Notes under the pieces: generated by a model | Told to the model about the DNA's origin: nothing | The model's input: only the letters and a program-made list of their open reading frames with translations | The model's database searches: none | Assembly (NCBI GenBank): GCA_050729515.1 | Contig: JBOHLG010000002.1 | Location: 62,001 to 126,000, forward strand | Length of the DNA: 64,000 bases | DNA from: Acaudatibacter sp050729515 | GTDB lineage: Bacteria > Pseudomonadota > Alphaproteobacteria > Caulobacterales > Caulobacteraceae | Direction of reading: 5' to 3' | Translations under genes and position numbers: made by a program | Part shown: positions 52,316 to 61,599 of the stretch, piece by piece | How the letters are laid out: each line of letters starts with the position of its first letter | Position numbering within the stretch: position 1 is the stretch's first letter

Positions 52316-53143
52316 ATGACCGATGTCGCCGCCCTGCGACCCGAACGCGCTCAGGGCGCGCCCAAATCCCGCGGCGCCTTCCACGTCGAGCGCGTCACCT
52401 TCGTGCGCCATCACACCGCTCAGCTCTTCACCCTCAAGACCACCCGCGATCCCGCCTTCCGGTTTCTGGCCGGGCAGTTCGTCATGCTGGGGATCGAGAT
52501 CGAGGGAAAGCCGCTCCTGCGGGCCTATTCGATCGTCAGCCCGCCGTGGGCGGACGAGCTGGAGTTCTATTCCATCAAGGTCCCCGACGGGCCGCTCACC
52601 TCGCGCCTGCAGCTCATCGGCGAGGGCGACGACATCCTCATCGGCAAGAAGCCCACCGGCACCCTGATCCTCGACGGGCTCCGTCCGGGGAGAAACCTCT
52701 ACCTCCTGGGAACCGGCACGGGCCTGGCCCCCTTCCTCTCCCTCGTGCGTGAGCCGGAGGTCTACGAGCGTTTCGAGAGGGTAATCGTCACCCACACGGT
52801 GCGCGAGATCGCCGACCTCAACTACGACGTGCTGCTCTCCAAGGAGCTCGCGGCCCACGAACTCCTGGGCGAAATGGTCGCCGAAAAGCTCATCTACTAC
52901 CCGACCGTCACCCGCCAGAGCTTCCGGACGGAGGGCCGGATCACCGACATCATCTCCTCAGGAAGGCTTTTTGCGGATATCGGCCTTCCCCCGCTCGACA
53001 AGGAGCGCGACCGCCTCATGCTGTGCGGCGGGCCTTCGGTGCTCGCCGACCTCAAGGCGCTCCTCATCGCGCGCGGCTACGAAGAAGGATCGGTCGCCTC
53101 GCCCGGAGACTTCGTGCTCGAACGCGCTTTCGTGGAGACGTGA
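52316..53143 (+). CDS. fpr: Ferredoxin-NADP(+) reductase
   Basis: A 275-aa FAD flavoenzyme starting at ATG 52316. FAD-binding R-A-Y-S-I-V-S-P (about residue 66) and NADP-binding L-G-T-G-T-G-L-A-P-F are present, along with LMLCGGPSVLADL and the C-terminal FVLERAFVET ending, typical of bacterial Fpr. Its position directly after the sulfate-assimilation genes suggests it provides reducing power to sulfite reductase. It overlaps the EamA gene as GTGA. Confidence 0.94.
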   Translation: MTDVAALRPERAQGAPKSRGAFHVERVTFVRHHTAQLFTLKTTRDPAFRFLAGQFVMLGIEIEGKPLLRAYSIVSPPWADELEFYSIKVPDGPLTSRLQLIGEGDDILIGKKPTGTLILDGLRPGRNLYLLGTGTGLAPFLSLVREPEVYERFERVIVTHTVREIADLNYDVLLSKELAAHELLGEMVAEKLIYYPTVTRQSFRTEGRITDIISSGRLFADIGLPPLDKERDRLMLCGGPSVLADLKALLIARGYEEGSVASPGDFVLERAFVET

Positions 53144-54060
53144 GAGCCGAGTCGAGGCCCGACGCCCGCCTTCCCTGGCCCCGCGCCCTTCTCGCCTTCG
53201 CCGCAGCGGCGGTGTGGGGCTCCAACTTCGTGGTCATCAGGATCGGCCTGGAGACGCTCCCGCCGCTCTTCTTCGCCGGCCTTCGTTTCGCCCTCGCCTT
53301 CTTCCCCGCCGCGCTTTTCGTCCCCCGTCCGAAGGCGCCGCTCGCCCGCGTGGCCGGTTTCGGCCTCTTCATCGGCGTGGGCCAGTTCGGGCTCCTCTTC
53401 ATCGCGATGGACGGGAAGATCTCTCCCGGCCTCGCCTCGCTGGTCATCCAGACCCAGGTCGCCTTCACCATCGCCCTGGCCTTCCTCCTCCATGACGAGA
53501 GGGTCGGCCCGGCGCGGATCGCCGCCCTCCTCCTCGCGGCCGGCGGCATCGGCCTCATCGCCGTCCACGTGGGAGGCTCGGCGAGCCTCTCCGGTCTCGT
53601 CCTGACCCTCGCCGCAGCGTTCTGCTGGGCGGCGGGGAACATGATCGCCAAGGTGAGCGGGGGGGCCGACACGCTGGGCTTCGTCGTCTGGGCGAGCCTC
53701 TTCGCCGTCCCGCCGCTCGCCGCCCTCAGCTTCGGCCTGGAAGGCTGGAGCGCCATCAAGGAGGGTCTGGCGCGCTCCAATTGGGCGACCTGGGCCGCCG
53801 CCCTCTGGCAGGGAGCGGGGCCGACTCTCTTCGGCTACGGCGTGTGGAGCTGGCTCCTCGCCCGTCATCCCGCCGCAGCGGTGGCGCCCTCGAGCCTGCT
53901 CGCCCCGGTCTTCGGCCTCGCCGCCTCGGCGGTCTTCCTCCACGAGGCGCTGCCCGCCTGGAAGCTCGCCGCCGCCGCCCTGGTCATCGGCGGCCTTCTT
54001 CTCAGCCTCCTGGACTTCCGCTGGCCGAAGCGGTCACACAAGGAACGATGGCATCCATGA
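53140..54060 (+). CDS. EamA-family (DMT) transporter
   Basis: A 306-aa ten-helix drug/metabolite transporter made of two EamA repeats. Start is GTG 53140, overlapping the fpr stop. TM1 carries AAAAVWGSNFVVIRIGL, the first repeat ends ...ALAFLLHDERVGPARIAALL, and the second repeat ends ...VFLHEALPAWKLAAAALVIG. The family often exports amino acids or cysteine-pathway metabolites; given its neighbours, a thiol product is possible but unproven. The last 59 bp overlap the sirtuin gene convergently. Confidence 0.88.
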   Translation: MRAESRPDARLPWPRALLAFAAAAVWGSNFVVIRIGLETLPPLFFAGLRFALAFFPAALFVPRPKAPLARVAGFGLFIGVGQFGLLFIAMDGKISPGLASLVIQTQVAFTIALAFLLHDERVGPARIAALLLAAGGIGLIAVHVGGSASLSGLVLTLAAAFCWAAGNMIAKVSGGADTLGFVVWASLFAVPPLAALSFGLEGWSAIKEGLARSNWATWAAALWQGAGPTLFGYGVWSWLLARHPAAAVAPSSLLAPVFGLAASAVFLHEALPAWKLAAAALVIGGLLLSLLDFRWPKRSHKERWHP

Positions 54061-54778
54061 CCGGGCCGATCTCCCCGGCGATGGTGAGGTCGGCGTAGCG
54101 GTCGAGCGGGGTCGGCTCGCGGTTAAGGATGGCCAGGCGCGCGCCGCCGCGCTTGGCCAGGATCGGTAGGCCGGCGGCGGGATAGACCACGAGCGAGGAT
54201 CCCAGGACCAGGAAGAGATCGCAGGAGATCGCCGCCCGCTCGGCCCGCTCGACCGCTTCGAGGGGCATGGGCTGGCCAAAGGAGATGGTGGCGGTCTTGA
54301 CGATGCCGCCGCAGGAGCGGCAGGCGGGGATGACCCCCCGCTCCACGAAGGGCGCCTTGAGATCGGCGAGTTCGTGGCGCTCGCCGCACTCCAGGCACCG
54401 GGCGTAGCCGGCGTTGCCGTGGAGCTCGATCACCCTGTCAGCCGGAACCCCGCTCTCCTGGTGGAGATTGTCGACGTTCTGGGTGATCACCACCTGCGCC
54501 TTGCCGTCGGCCGCCAGGCGGGCGACGGCGTGGTGGCCGGCGTTGGGGGTCGCGCCGACCCAGCCGGCCTTTCCGGAGAAGGCGCGCCGCCAGGACTCGC
54601 GCCGGGCCTCTTCGCTGGAGACGAAGTCGTCGAAATAGATCGGCTTCATCCGGCTCCAGACCCCGCCCGGGCTGCGGAAATCGGGGATGCCCGATTCGGT
54701 GGAGATCCCCGCCCCGGTGAAGACGGCGATCTCGGCGGCCTCATCGATCAGGCGGGCGAGTTCGAGGGCAGCTTCCAT
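54002..54778 (-). CDS. cobB: NAD-dependent protein deacylase (sirtuin)
   Basis: A 258-aa class III sirtuin, start ATG 54778. It shows G-A-G-I-S-T-E-S-G-I-P-D-F-R-S (NAD binding), Q-N-V-D-N-L-H, the catalytic His in E-L-H-G-N, and a zinc site C-L-E-C ... C-R-S-C. The length is typical. It removes acyl groups from protein lysines using NAD. The last residues are encoded in the 59-bp overlap with the EamA gene. Confidence 0.95.
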   Translation of the reverse strand: MEAALELARLIDEAAEIAVFTGAGISTESGIPDFRSPGGVWSRMKPIYFDDFVSSEEARRESWRRAFSGKAGWVGATPNAGHHAVARLAADGKAQVVITQNVDNLHQESGVPADRVIELHGNAGYARCLECGERHELADLKAPFVERGVIPACRSCGGIVKTATISFGQPMPLEAVERAERAAISCDLFLVLGSSLVVYPAAGLPILAKRGGARLAILNREPTPLDRYADLTIAGEIGPVMDAIVPCVTASASGSPGG

Positions 54779-54819
54779 TGTCGCATCGTGGCGCGAGCGG
54801 GCTTGCGACCGCAAGGTCC

Positions 54820-55701
54820 TCAGGCCGGCACGAGGGCCCGGAAGGCGGTGGGGGTGAAGCGGATCTCGACCTTGCGGCCCATCCTGATCTTCTCGCCATC
54901 GAGCATCACCGGAAGGGGGCCCCGGCCGACAAGCTCGATGCGCCGCGACTTGGTCCTCACCACCGAGGGGTCGGCCCGCCAGTCGTCGAAGAGGGCGTGG
55001 AATCCCAGCCGCAGGGCCTGGGTCGCGGTTTCCGGATCGATCGCCGCCGCTTCCAGAGCCGGCTCGTCCTCGGGAAGGGCTTTGGAGATGAGCGGACAGA
55101 CCACCGCCACCGCTTCGGCCGCTCCGGTGACCGCGCCGAAGGCGTAGTGGAGCGGCTCGGAGAAGCTGCGCCGGGCCGCCGTCGCCGCCCGTCGCGCCGC
55201 CTCGGCGATCTTGCCAAGCCGGATCGCTTCGCGGACGTCGGCCCACAGGGTCGGGGCGCCGACGAGCGCGGCGACGAAGAACGCCTCCTCGCCGGCGAGG
55301 CCCCCACTCACCTCGCGGCCCTGGGGCCGGGCGACCACGTCGGCGAGGATTTCTGGCCAGGGCCGATCGCCATAGAGGGCTTTTGGCAGCATGTTCACCG
55401 TCCCGCCGGGGAGGGGAACAAGGAAGTTGACGCACGGCGCGCAGGCGGCGGCGGCCGAGCGGATCGTCCCATCGCCGCCCAGGACCACGAGCACATCGCT
55501 CGCCGCCGAGGTCCTGGCCAGGACCTCGGCGATCTGGGGCGGAGCGGCCTGGACGATTTCGGCTCCGCTGAGGCCGGCGGCGGCGAGGATCGCGGCGAGC
55601 TCATCGGCCGATCCGGGCTTGGCGGCCCCGCTGGCGGTGTTGATCACCGCGGCGACGCGGCCGGCGAGAGCCTTCGAGGGGGCGGGAAGAAGGGCGTCCA
55701 T
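54820..55701 (-). CDS. Diacylglycerol/sphingoid kinase family lipid kinase
   Basis: A 293-aa DAGK-catalytic-domain protein: AAVINTASGAAKP, VLVVLGGDGTIRSAAAACAP with G-G-D-G-T (about residues 73-77) and LPGGTVNMLPKALY. The C-terminal beta-sandwich ends in PVMLDGEKIRMGRKVEIRFT. It should phosphorylate a lipid such as diacylglycerol or a sphingoid base; which one is unknown. It lies between the sirtuin and msrA genes on the same strand. Confidence 0.88.
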   Translation of the reverse strand: MDALLPAPSKALAGRVAAVINTASGAAKPGSADELAAILAAAGLSGAEIVQAAPPQIAEVLARTSAASDVLVVLGGDGTIRSAAAACAPCVNFLVPLPGGTVNMLPKALYGDRPWPEILADVVARPQGREVSGGLAGEEAFFVAALVGAPTLWADVREAIRLGKIAEAARRAATAARRSFSEPLHYAFGAVTGAAEAVAVVCPLISKALPEDEPALEAAAIDPETATQALRLGFHALFDDWRADPSVVRTKSRRIELVGRGPLPVMLDGEKIRMGRKVEIRFTPTAFRALVPA

Positions 55702-55757
55702 GTCGAGCGCTCAAACGAGGCTGGCGGCGGCCCGTTCCCCGACCAAGAGACGCGAAC

Positions 55758-56420
55758 TCAGGAGGCGAAGACCGGCTTGGCGCGCCACAGGTCGGGAAAG
55801 GCCTTTTCGAGCCGGCGCAGCTTCGGATCGTCGAAGCTCTCGATGTAGAGCGAAGTGGGATGTCGGATGAGATAGTTCTGGTGGTAGGCCTCGGCCCGCC
55901 AGAAACCGGTGTCCGGCGCAAGGGTGGTCACGATCGGGCGGCGGAAGACCTTGCGAGCGGCCAGAGCGGCGATCATCGCTCCGGCCTCTTCCTTCTGGGC
56001 AGGCGTCTCGTAGAAGATCTCCGAGCGGTATTGCGAGCCCTGGTCGGGGCCCTGGCCCCCCGCTTGGGTCGGCTCGGCGGCGATGAGGAAATAGATCTCG
56101 AGGATCTTCGCGTAGCTGATCTGGGCCGGATCAAAGACGACCCTCACCGCCTCGGCGTTGCCGGTCGTCCCAGTGCTGACGATCTCGTAATGGGCCTGGG
56201 CGCGGCTTCCGCCATCATAGCCGGCGAGCGCATCGACCACGCCTTTGACGTGCTGGAAGACGCCCTGCACGCCCCAGAAGCACCCTCCGGCGAAGACGGC
56301 GGTCTGCAGCCTCGGCGCGGCCGGCTGGGCCGCGGCCGGCGCGGCCAGGAGGAGAGCGACGAAAGGGAGGGCGCGGATATTCGCCATGGCGGGTCTTTGA
56401 TCGAGGGGGCTCTCCATCAT
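55758..56420 (-). CDS. msrA: Peptide methionine (S)-S-oxide reductase MsrA, exported
   Basis: A 220-aa MsrA with the catalytic G-C-F-W-G motif (Cys about residue 48), GYDGGSRAQAHYEIVSTGTT and QGPDQGSQYRS. A signal-peptide-like stretch (MANIRALPFVALLLAAPAAA) begins at an internal ATG (56387), so it probably repairs oxidised Met in the periplasm. The upstream ATG at 56420 overlaps the alpha/beta hydrolase stop as ATGA. No resolving C-terminal Cys is present, so it needs an external thiol or uses glutaredoxin-type recycling. Confidence 0.93.
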   Translation of the reverse strand: MMESPLDQRPAMANIRALPFVALLLAAPAAAQPAAPRLQTAVFAGGCFWGVQGVFQHVKGVVDALAGYDGGSRAQAHYEIVSTGTTGNAEAVRVVFDPAQISYAKILEIYFLIAAEPTQAGGQGPDQGSQYRSEIFYETPAQKEEAGAMIAALAARKVFRRPIVTTLAPDTGFWRAEAYHQNYLIRHPTSLYIESFDDPKLRRLEKAFPDLWRAKPVFAS

Positions 56421-57268
56421 GTCAGGGATGCGCTCCCATCGCCAGCCAGGTCTTCGAGCTCGGCGACGACGCTATCCCAGGCAGGTGCGGCCGGATCGAT
56501 GAGCTCGAAATGGCCGGCGCCGAGGATCGTCACCTCGCGGACCGGATCCCCAGCTCGTGCGGCCTTGGCGGCGTAGGCCTCGCCAAACCTCGGCGGAACG
56601 ATCGGGTCGCGCTCACCGGAGATCACCCGCTGCGGGATGCCCAAAGGCAGGAGCGCGGCCGGCGAGGCGTCGGAGAAAGGATCCGGCCGGAAGGCGCCTC
56701 CGGTAAGGGCGTCGATCACGCCAGGCCCGCCGCAGGGCTCGGCGCCTGCCTTCCGGTAGGCGGAAAGATCGTTGATCCCGGCCAGGGTGACGACGCCATC
56801 CGGCGCGAAGGGCAAGCGCGAAAAAAGAGGGCTCGAAGCGGCGATCCGGCGCCTCGCCGCGGCCCAGAGCGCCAAGTGTCCCCCCGCCGAATGGCCGACG
56901 AGAATCGTCGCAAGGTCCTCGCGCGGAGCCTGGGCGAGTTCGTGAGTCCGCTCGAGGGCGAGGGCGATGTCGAGGAAGGTTCCGGGCCAGCCGCCGCCTT
57001 CCTCGCCGATCCGGCGGTATTCGAGGTTGGCGACCAGGAAGCCGCGTTGCGCCAAATCGGCGGCGGCGAGGTCCATCAGCTCCAAGCCGGGGAGGTCGGC
57101 GCGCCAGCAGCCGCCGTGGATAAGGATGACGAGGGCCTTGGGCCGGCCGTCCGGGCGCCAGAGTTCGAGGAACTGGCCGGCAAGGACTCCGTAGGGAAGC
57201 CGGGCGTCGGGCGGCGAAGGCCGCTCCCGGGCCAGGAGCTCGGGCCAGGAGAGGAGGGTCATCCCCAC
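56417..57268 (-). CDS. Alpha/beta hydrolase
   Basis: A 283-aa esterase/lipase-like hydrolase with H-G-G-C-W oxyanion motif (about residue 51), nucleophile in G-H-S-A-G-G (about residue 125), Asp in SGERDPIVPP and His in GAGHFELI. The family is close to the kynurenine formamidase/acetyl esterase type. Start at 57268 (MGMTLLSWPELLARER). It is coupled to msrA by ATGA and divergent from the slipin gene. Substrate unknown. Confidence 0.85.
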   Translation of the reverse strand: MGMTLLSWPELLARERPSPPDARLPYGVLAGQFLELWRPDGRPKALVILIHGGCWRADLPGLELMDLAAADLAQRGFLVANLEYRRIGEEGGGWPGTFLDIALALERTHELAQAPREDLATILVGHSAGGHLALWAAARRRIAASSPLFSRLPFAPDGVVTLAGINDLSAYRKAGAEPCGGPGVIDALTGGAFRPDPFSDASPAALLPLGIPQRVISGERDPIVPPRFGEAYAAKAARAGDPVREVTILGAGHFELIDPAAPAWDSVVAELEDLAGDGSASLT

Positions 57269-57352
57269 GCGCTTGAGACGCCTGGCAGTTGACCAGATGG
57301 TGGAAGTGGCGCTTGCCTAGAGCCACTCGCGGAGAGGGGAGGGCCGCCCGCC

Positions 57353-58201
57353 ATGAATCCGATCACCGTCTTCATCGCCATCTGCTTCTTCGCGGCCGGG
57401 GCGGGCTTGGTGGAGACCGTCTCGCCGGTCGCCGGCGCGCCCCTCATCATCATCGGCTTTATTCTCCTTTTCTCGCTGAAGGTCGCCAACGTCTGGCAGA
57501 AGTTCGTCATCCTGCGCGCCGGCCACCTGAACGGGGTCAAGGGACCTGGTCCCTTCTTCATCGTGCCGGTCCTCGATCAGGTGATCGCGGTCATCGACGA
57601 GCGCATCCAGACCACCGCCTTCAACGCCGAGTCGGCGCTCACGCGCGACACCGTGCCGGTGAATGTCGACGCCATCATCTTCTGGAAGGTCCACGATGCG
57701 CGCGCCGCGGCCCTGGAGATCACCGACTTCCAGACCGCCATCGAGCGGGTGGCGATGACCACCCTTCGCGAGATGATCGGCTCGTCCATGCTGGGCGCGC
57801 TGCTCTCGGAGCTGAAGTCGGCCGACGATCTCCTGCGCAACGAGATCGGCCGCAAGACCGAAGTCTGGGGGATCACCGTCACGGCGGTGGAGATCCGCGA
57901 TGTCTCGATCCCCGCCGCCCTCCAGGACGCCATGAGCCGTCAGGCCCAGGCCGAGCGCGAGAAGCAAGCCCGCATCATCCTGGGAAGCGCCGAGGCCGCC
58001 GTCGCCGACCAGTTCGTCCAGGCCGCCAACACCTATGCGGGCCATCCCGCCGCCCTGCAGCTGCGGGCCATGAACATTGTCTATGAGACCACCAAGGAGC
58101 GCGGCGCGACCATCCTCATCCCCACGGGCATGGTCGACGCCATGAACCCGGGCGTCGCCTTCGCGCTCGCCGGCAAGGCGCCGCTCGAAACTCTGCCATG
58201 A
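57353..58201 (+). CDS. Slipin / SPFH (Band 7) membrane protein
   Basis: A 282-aa stomatin-like protein. A hydrophobic N-terminus with two segments (ITVFIAICFFAAGAGLVETV, APLIIIGFILLFSLKVANVW) anchors an SPFH domain: FVILRAGHLNGVKGPGPFFI, DERIQTTAFNAESALTRDTV, MTTLREMIGSSMLGALL and DVSIPAALQDAMSRQAQAER. It likely forms oligomeric membrane microdomains. It overlaps the YccF gene as ATGA, so they act together or are at least co-translated. Confidence 0.9.
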   Translation: MNPITVFIAICFFAAGAGLVETVSPVAGAPLIIIGFILLFSLKVANVWQKFVILRAGHLNGVKGPGPFFIVPVLDQVIAVIDERIQTTAFNAESALTRDTVPVNVDAIIFWKVHDARAAALEITDFQTAIERVAMTTLREMIGSSMLGALLSELKSADDLLRNEIGRKTEVWGITVTAVEIRDVSIPAALQDAMSRQAQAEREKQARIILGSAEAAVADQFVQAANTYAGHPAALQLRAMNIVYETTKERGATILIPTGMVDAMNPGVAFALAGKAPLETLP

Positions 58202-58593
58202 GGCTCCTGCTCAACATCCTGTGGTTCATCTTCGGCGGCTGGCTCACCGGGCTTCTGTGGTTGCTGGGCGGCCTGATCCTCGCGATCACCATCATCGGCC
58301 TTCCCTGGACGGCGGCCGCCTGGAGGGTCGGCGTCTTCGCCTTCGCGCCGTTCGGCAAGAAGATCGTCGAGCGCAGCGAGCTCACCGGCCGCGAGGACGC
58401 CGGGAGCGGATGCCTGGGCCTTGGCCTCAACATCATCTGGATCCTCGCCGGGGCCTGGCACATCGCCCTCGCCCACCTCGTCATCGGGGCGGCGCAGTTC
58501 GTTTCGATCATCGGCATCCCGTTCGGCTGGCAGAACTTCAAGCTCGCCTGGATCGCCATCGCCCCGGTCGGCAAGGAAGTGGTCGCCGCCTGA
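58198..58593 (+). CDS. YccF-family membrane protein
   Basis: A 131-aa protein with duplicated YccF modules: N-I-L-W-F-I-F-G-G-W and N-I-I-W-I-L-A-G-A-W each begin a pair of hydrophobic helices ending in IIGLPW or IIGIPFGWQNFKLA. Four membrane segments are expected. Function is unknown. It is coupled to the slipin gene. Confidence 0.85.
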   Translation: MRLLLNILWFIFGGWLTGLLWLLGGLILAITIIGLPWTAAAWRVGVFAFAPFGKKIVERSELTGREDAGSGCLGLGLNIIWILAGAWHIALAHLVIGAAQFVSIIGIPFGWQNFKLAWIAIAPVGKEVVAA

Positions 58594-58720
58594 GCCGCGG
58601 CGCCGAGATTGTCTCGCCCGCGGCGGCGGTCTTCGGAGCTCCATTTCCGGCCGAGGCTCCACCAGATACCGGCCGAGCTCGTCCAGTGCGCGGAAGGCGG
58701 GGAGGAGGCGCCATGGCGAA

Positions 58721-60742
58721 ATGACCCCCGCCCAGCCGCCGCCGGGCCCACCCCCGACCCTTTCGGAGTTGGTCATCACCGCTCCGCGCCTGCCGCCGAG
58801 CCCTTCGGATGTCGCCTTCTCCATCGTCCGCCTGGGCCGCGAGGCGCTGCAGGCCAGCCCAAGGCTGGATGAAAGCCTCGAAGAGGTCCCCGGATTCTCG
58901 CTCTACCGCCGCACCACCAGCCTTGGAGCCAATCCCACCACCCAAGGAGTTTCATTGCGCGCCATCGGCTCTTCGGCGGCGAGCCGGGCGCTCGTCACCC
59001 TGGACGGGGTCCCGCAGAACGATCCCTTCGGCGGTTGGGTGATCTGGTCGGCGCTTACGCCGGTGATGGTAGGCGAGGCGACGATCGTGAGGGGCGCGGG
59101 GGCCGGGCCGTGGGGCGCGGGGGCCCTAACCGGCGTCGTCGCGCTCTCCAGCCCCGACGCAAGCCCCGGCGCCTGGCGGCTCGACGCCAGCGTGGCGTCC
59201 CTCGGGGATGAACGCGCCGCCGCCTCTCTGGATCTTTCCGCCGGGCCCGGCGTCCTGGCCCTCGCCGGCGGCGCCGAGCACGACGACGGCTGGATTCCGA
59301 TGCGCGCGGGGAGGGGGCCGGCCGACGACCGCCTGACCCTTGGCGACGGCTTCGCCTCCGCCCGCTGGCTGGTCGAGGAAAACGGCGTCAGGGGCCAGCT
59401 CGCCGGCGAGCTCTACCAGGAAGACCGCTCGGCCGGCCTGGCAGGCGCCGGCTCGAGGGCCCGGGGCGCGAGCCTGGCGATCTCGGCGGCCCGCGATCCC
59501 GCGCCAGGCTCGATCGGCTGGCGAGCGGACCTCTGGACGAGGCTTTCCGATCTCGCCAACAGTTCGGTCGCGGTCGCTCCGGGGCGCGTCTCCACAAGTC
59601 CCGCCGACGACGAATACGCCACCCCGGCGACCGGCGTGGGGGCCGACGCCGCTCTGCGCCGCGCGGGCCGCGCCTGGACGATCGAGGCCGGCCTCGATGT
59701 CCGCGCCGATTGGGGAGAGGATCGCGAGCGTTTCAAGCCGGTCGCCGGCGTACTCACCTACGATCGTCGGGCCGGCGGCGGCGCCCTGGTCGGAGGCGCC
59801 TATGGCGAAGCGACCCGCCAAGCCGGCCATCTCACCCTCACCGCCTCGGCGCGCGCCGATGCCTGGGAGGATGTCGACGGCCATCAGGTGGAGCGGCCGC
59901 TCGCCGGCGGGCCGGCGAGCCTCGACCTCCGCTTTCCCGACCGGGGCGGGGTGGTTCCCTCAGGCCGGCTTGGCGCGCGCTTTGCCCTCTCCGCCGATTC
60001 CTGGCTGCGGGGGGCCGTCTATACCGGCTTTCGGCCTCCGAGCCTCAATGAGCTCTATCGCCCGTTCCGCGTCGGCAATGTGGTGACGAAGGCCAATTCC
60101 GCCCTCGTTCCGGAGCGCCTGGCCGGAGCCGAAGCGGGGGGAGGGGCCGCCCTGGGACCTCTGAGATTCGAGGCGACGGTCTTCGCCAACCGTCTCTCCG
60201 ATGCGGTGACCAACCTCACCCTCGCCTTTGGTCCGCTCAACGATCCGGTCGCCGGCTTCATCCCGGCCGGAGGCTCGCTCCAGCAGCGCGAAAATCTCGG
60301 GGCCATCGACGCGCTGGGCGTGGAGGCCGGGGCGCGGGCCACCCTCCCGTTCGGCCTTACCCTCTCCGGCGGCCTCGACTGGACGCGCTCGCACGTGGAG
60401 GGCGGGGCGGCCGCGCCCCAGCTCGACGGCCTGGAGCCAGTCGAGACCCCCAGGCTCGTCCTCACCGCCCGCCTTCAATGGCGCTCCAAGGGTCGGTGGA
60501 GCGCCTTCGTCGATCTGCGCTGCGAATCGCTCCGGTTCGCCGACGACCGCAACCTCTTCCCCGTTCCGCCTTCGACCGATGTGGACGCCGAGATCGATTG
60601 GCGCGCCGGGCGCGGCGCGACGCTCTACCTTTTCGCCCAGAACCTCCTCGATGCCCCCATCGCCACCGACAACTCGGCCGGAGTGGTCGACTACGGCCCG
60701 CCGAGGATTGTTGGCGTTGGCCTGCGCCTTTCCGGCGGCTAG
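58721..60742 (+). CDS. TonB-dependent receptor without visible signal peptide
   Basis: A 673-aa TonB-dependent receptor. A plug domain (SELVITAPRLPPSPSDVAFS with TonB-box-like E-L-V-I-T-A, LEEVPGFSLYRRTTSLGANP, GVSLRAIGSSAASRALVTLD) precedes a barrel ending in IVGVGLRLSGG. The best ATG (58721, MTPAQPPPGPPP) gives no signal peptide, and the upstream sequence supplies none in frame. Start misassignment, a frameshift or an unusual export signal is possible. A short ATGGCGAAATGA just upstream overlaps it. The barrel resembles BtuB/vitamin or siderophore receptors, substrate unknown; no cobalamin riboswitch was recognised. Confidence 0.8.
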   Translation: MTPAQPPPGPPPTLSELVITAPRLPPSPSDVAFSIVRLGREALQASPRLDESLEEVPGFSLYRRTTSLGANPTTQGVSLRAIGSSAASRALVTLDGVPQNDPFGGWVIWSALTPVMVGEATIVRGAGAGPWGAGALTGVVALSSPDASPGAWRLDASVASLGDERAAASLDLSAGPGVLALAGGAEHDDGWIPMRAGRGPADDRLTLGDGFASARWLVEENGVRGQLAGELYQEDRSAGLAGAGSRARGASLAISAARDPAPGSIGWRADLWTRLSDLANSSVAVAPGRVSTSPADDEYATPATGVGADAALRRAGRAWTIEAGLDVRADWGEDRERFKPVAGVLTYDRRAGGGALVGGAYGEATRQAGHLTLTASARADAWEDVDGHQVERPLAGGPASLDLRFPDRGGVVPSGRLGARFALSADSWLRGAVYTGFRPPSLNELYRPFRVGNVVTKANSALVPERLAGAEAGGGAALGPLRFEATVFANRLSDAVTNLTLAFGPLNDPVAGFIPAGGSLQQRENLGAIDALGVEAGARATLPFGLTLSGGLDWTRSHVEGGAAAPQLDGLEPVETPRLVLTARLQWRSKGRWSAFVDLRCESLRFADDRNLFPVPPSTDVDAEIDWRAGRGATLYLFAQNLLDAPIATDNSAGVVDYGPPRIVGVGLRLSGG

Positions 60743-60780
60743 GGTCGGTAACCGCCAGACACGCCATTCACGGGGCAGGA

Positions 60781-61599
60781 TTAAGGTGCTGGTGCGGTCA
60801 TCCGACAGGCAACGGAAATGAACACACCGGGCAGGTGAGGCTTGCGACCCGCTTGAGCCCGTAAGAGCGATGGGCCGGTTCCATCGACGGCAAGCGACGC
60901 ATTGCCCGTCCGAAACCGAAGGCTCGCCTGGCGGTTAGCCAGTCCCGTGAATAGCGGCCGAAATCCATATCCGCGTCCTTGGTCAAATCCGTAGCGCGAG
61001 GCGCCATCCGTCAGTGCCAGGCGCAAAGCCTCGCCATGATCCATGAGATCACCGTACTCAGGCGCCTCGCGTAGCGTCGCGAGAAGCCCTACCCCCCTAT
61101 CCGCAGCAACGAATTCGAACAGGGAAGGCGCCGAACGGAATGCGATTAGCCCAGTCTCCTCGGCCTCGGAATGCTCGTAGATGTTGCTATGGAATTCCCC
61201 GAGCGCGCCGACCATCTGTGCAGCCCAATCCTTATTTAGGCCTGCACTCACAGCGGCCCGTTTCGCGTCCATCGCAAACGCCGTCCATTCGTATTGGGTA
61301 TCTCCGCGTCCAGTCTTCAGTACACCGAGCCTCCATTTCTCTCCGGTCGTCCAACGCGCACCGGGAGCGACAATGCCTCCTCCCAAGCCTGGAAAGGCCC
61401 CGACGTCGAGCCATCCGCCGCGCAGCGAATTCGGACCCAGGCCAGCCTCGCTGAGCTGGTAGAGTTCGAGTAGTGGGCCTAGTTCCCAACTCTCGAAGTT
61501 GAACAGCATATTCGACACGTCTAGGCGACCACGTTCGGCTGCGAAGGCGAGGTCGTCGACCGCTGAGAAATCCAACTCACGAAGGATCGCCAGAGTCAC
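60781..61599 (-). CDS. GHKL-type ATP-binding protein, last gene of STAS operon
   Basis: A 272-aa protein with a C-terminal Bergerat/GHKL ATPase fold: N box G-E-F-H-S-N-I-Y-E-H-S (residues 134-144), G1 A-D-R-G-V-G (166-171) and G2 G-R-G-Y-G-F (208-213). There is no histidine-phosphoacceptor domain, so it resembles anti-sigma-factor-type serine kinases or stand-alone ATPases. The N-terminal 120 residues are unassigned. Its start overlaps the upstream gene by 4 bp (ATGA). With the STAS-like protein at the head of the operon it could form a partner-switching pair. Confidence 0.7.
   Translation of the reverse strand: MTLAILRELDFSAVDDLAFAAERGRLDVSNMLFNFESWELGPLLELYQLSEAGLGPNSLRGGWLDVGAFPGLGGGIVAPGARWTTGEKWRLGVLKTGRGDTQYEWTAFAMDAKRAAVSAGLNKDWAAQMVGALGEFHSNIYEHSEAEETGLIAFRSAPSLFEFVAADRGVGLLATLREAPEYGDLMDHGEALRLALTDGASRYGFDQGRGYGFRPLFTGLANRQASLRFRTGNASLAVDGTGPSLLRAQAGRKPHLPGVFISVACRMTAPAP

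Noticed and set aside
58594..58720. Possible cobalamin riboswitch before the second TonB receptor
   Set aside because: No B12-box-like consensus was recognised and the stretch is short.
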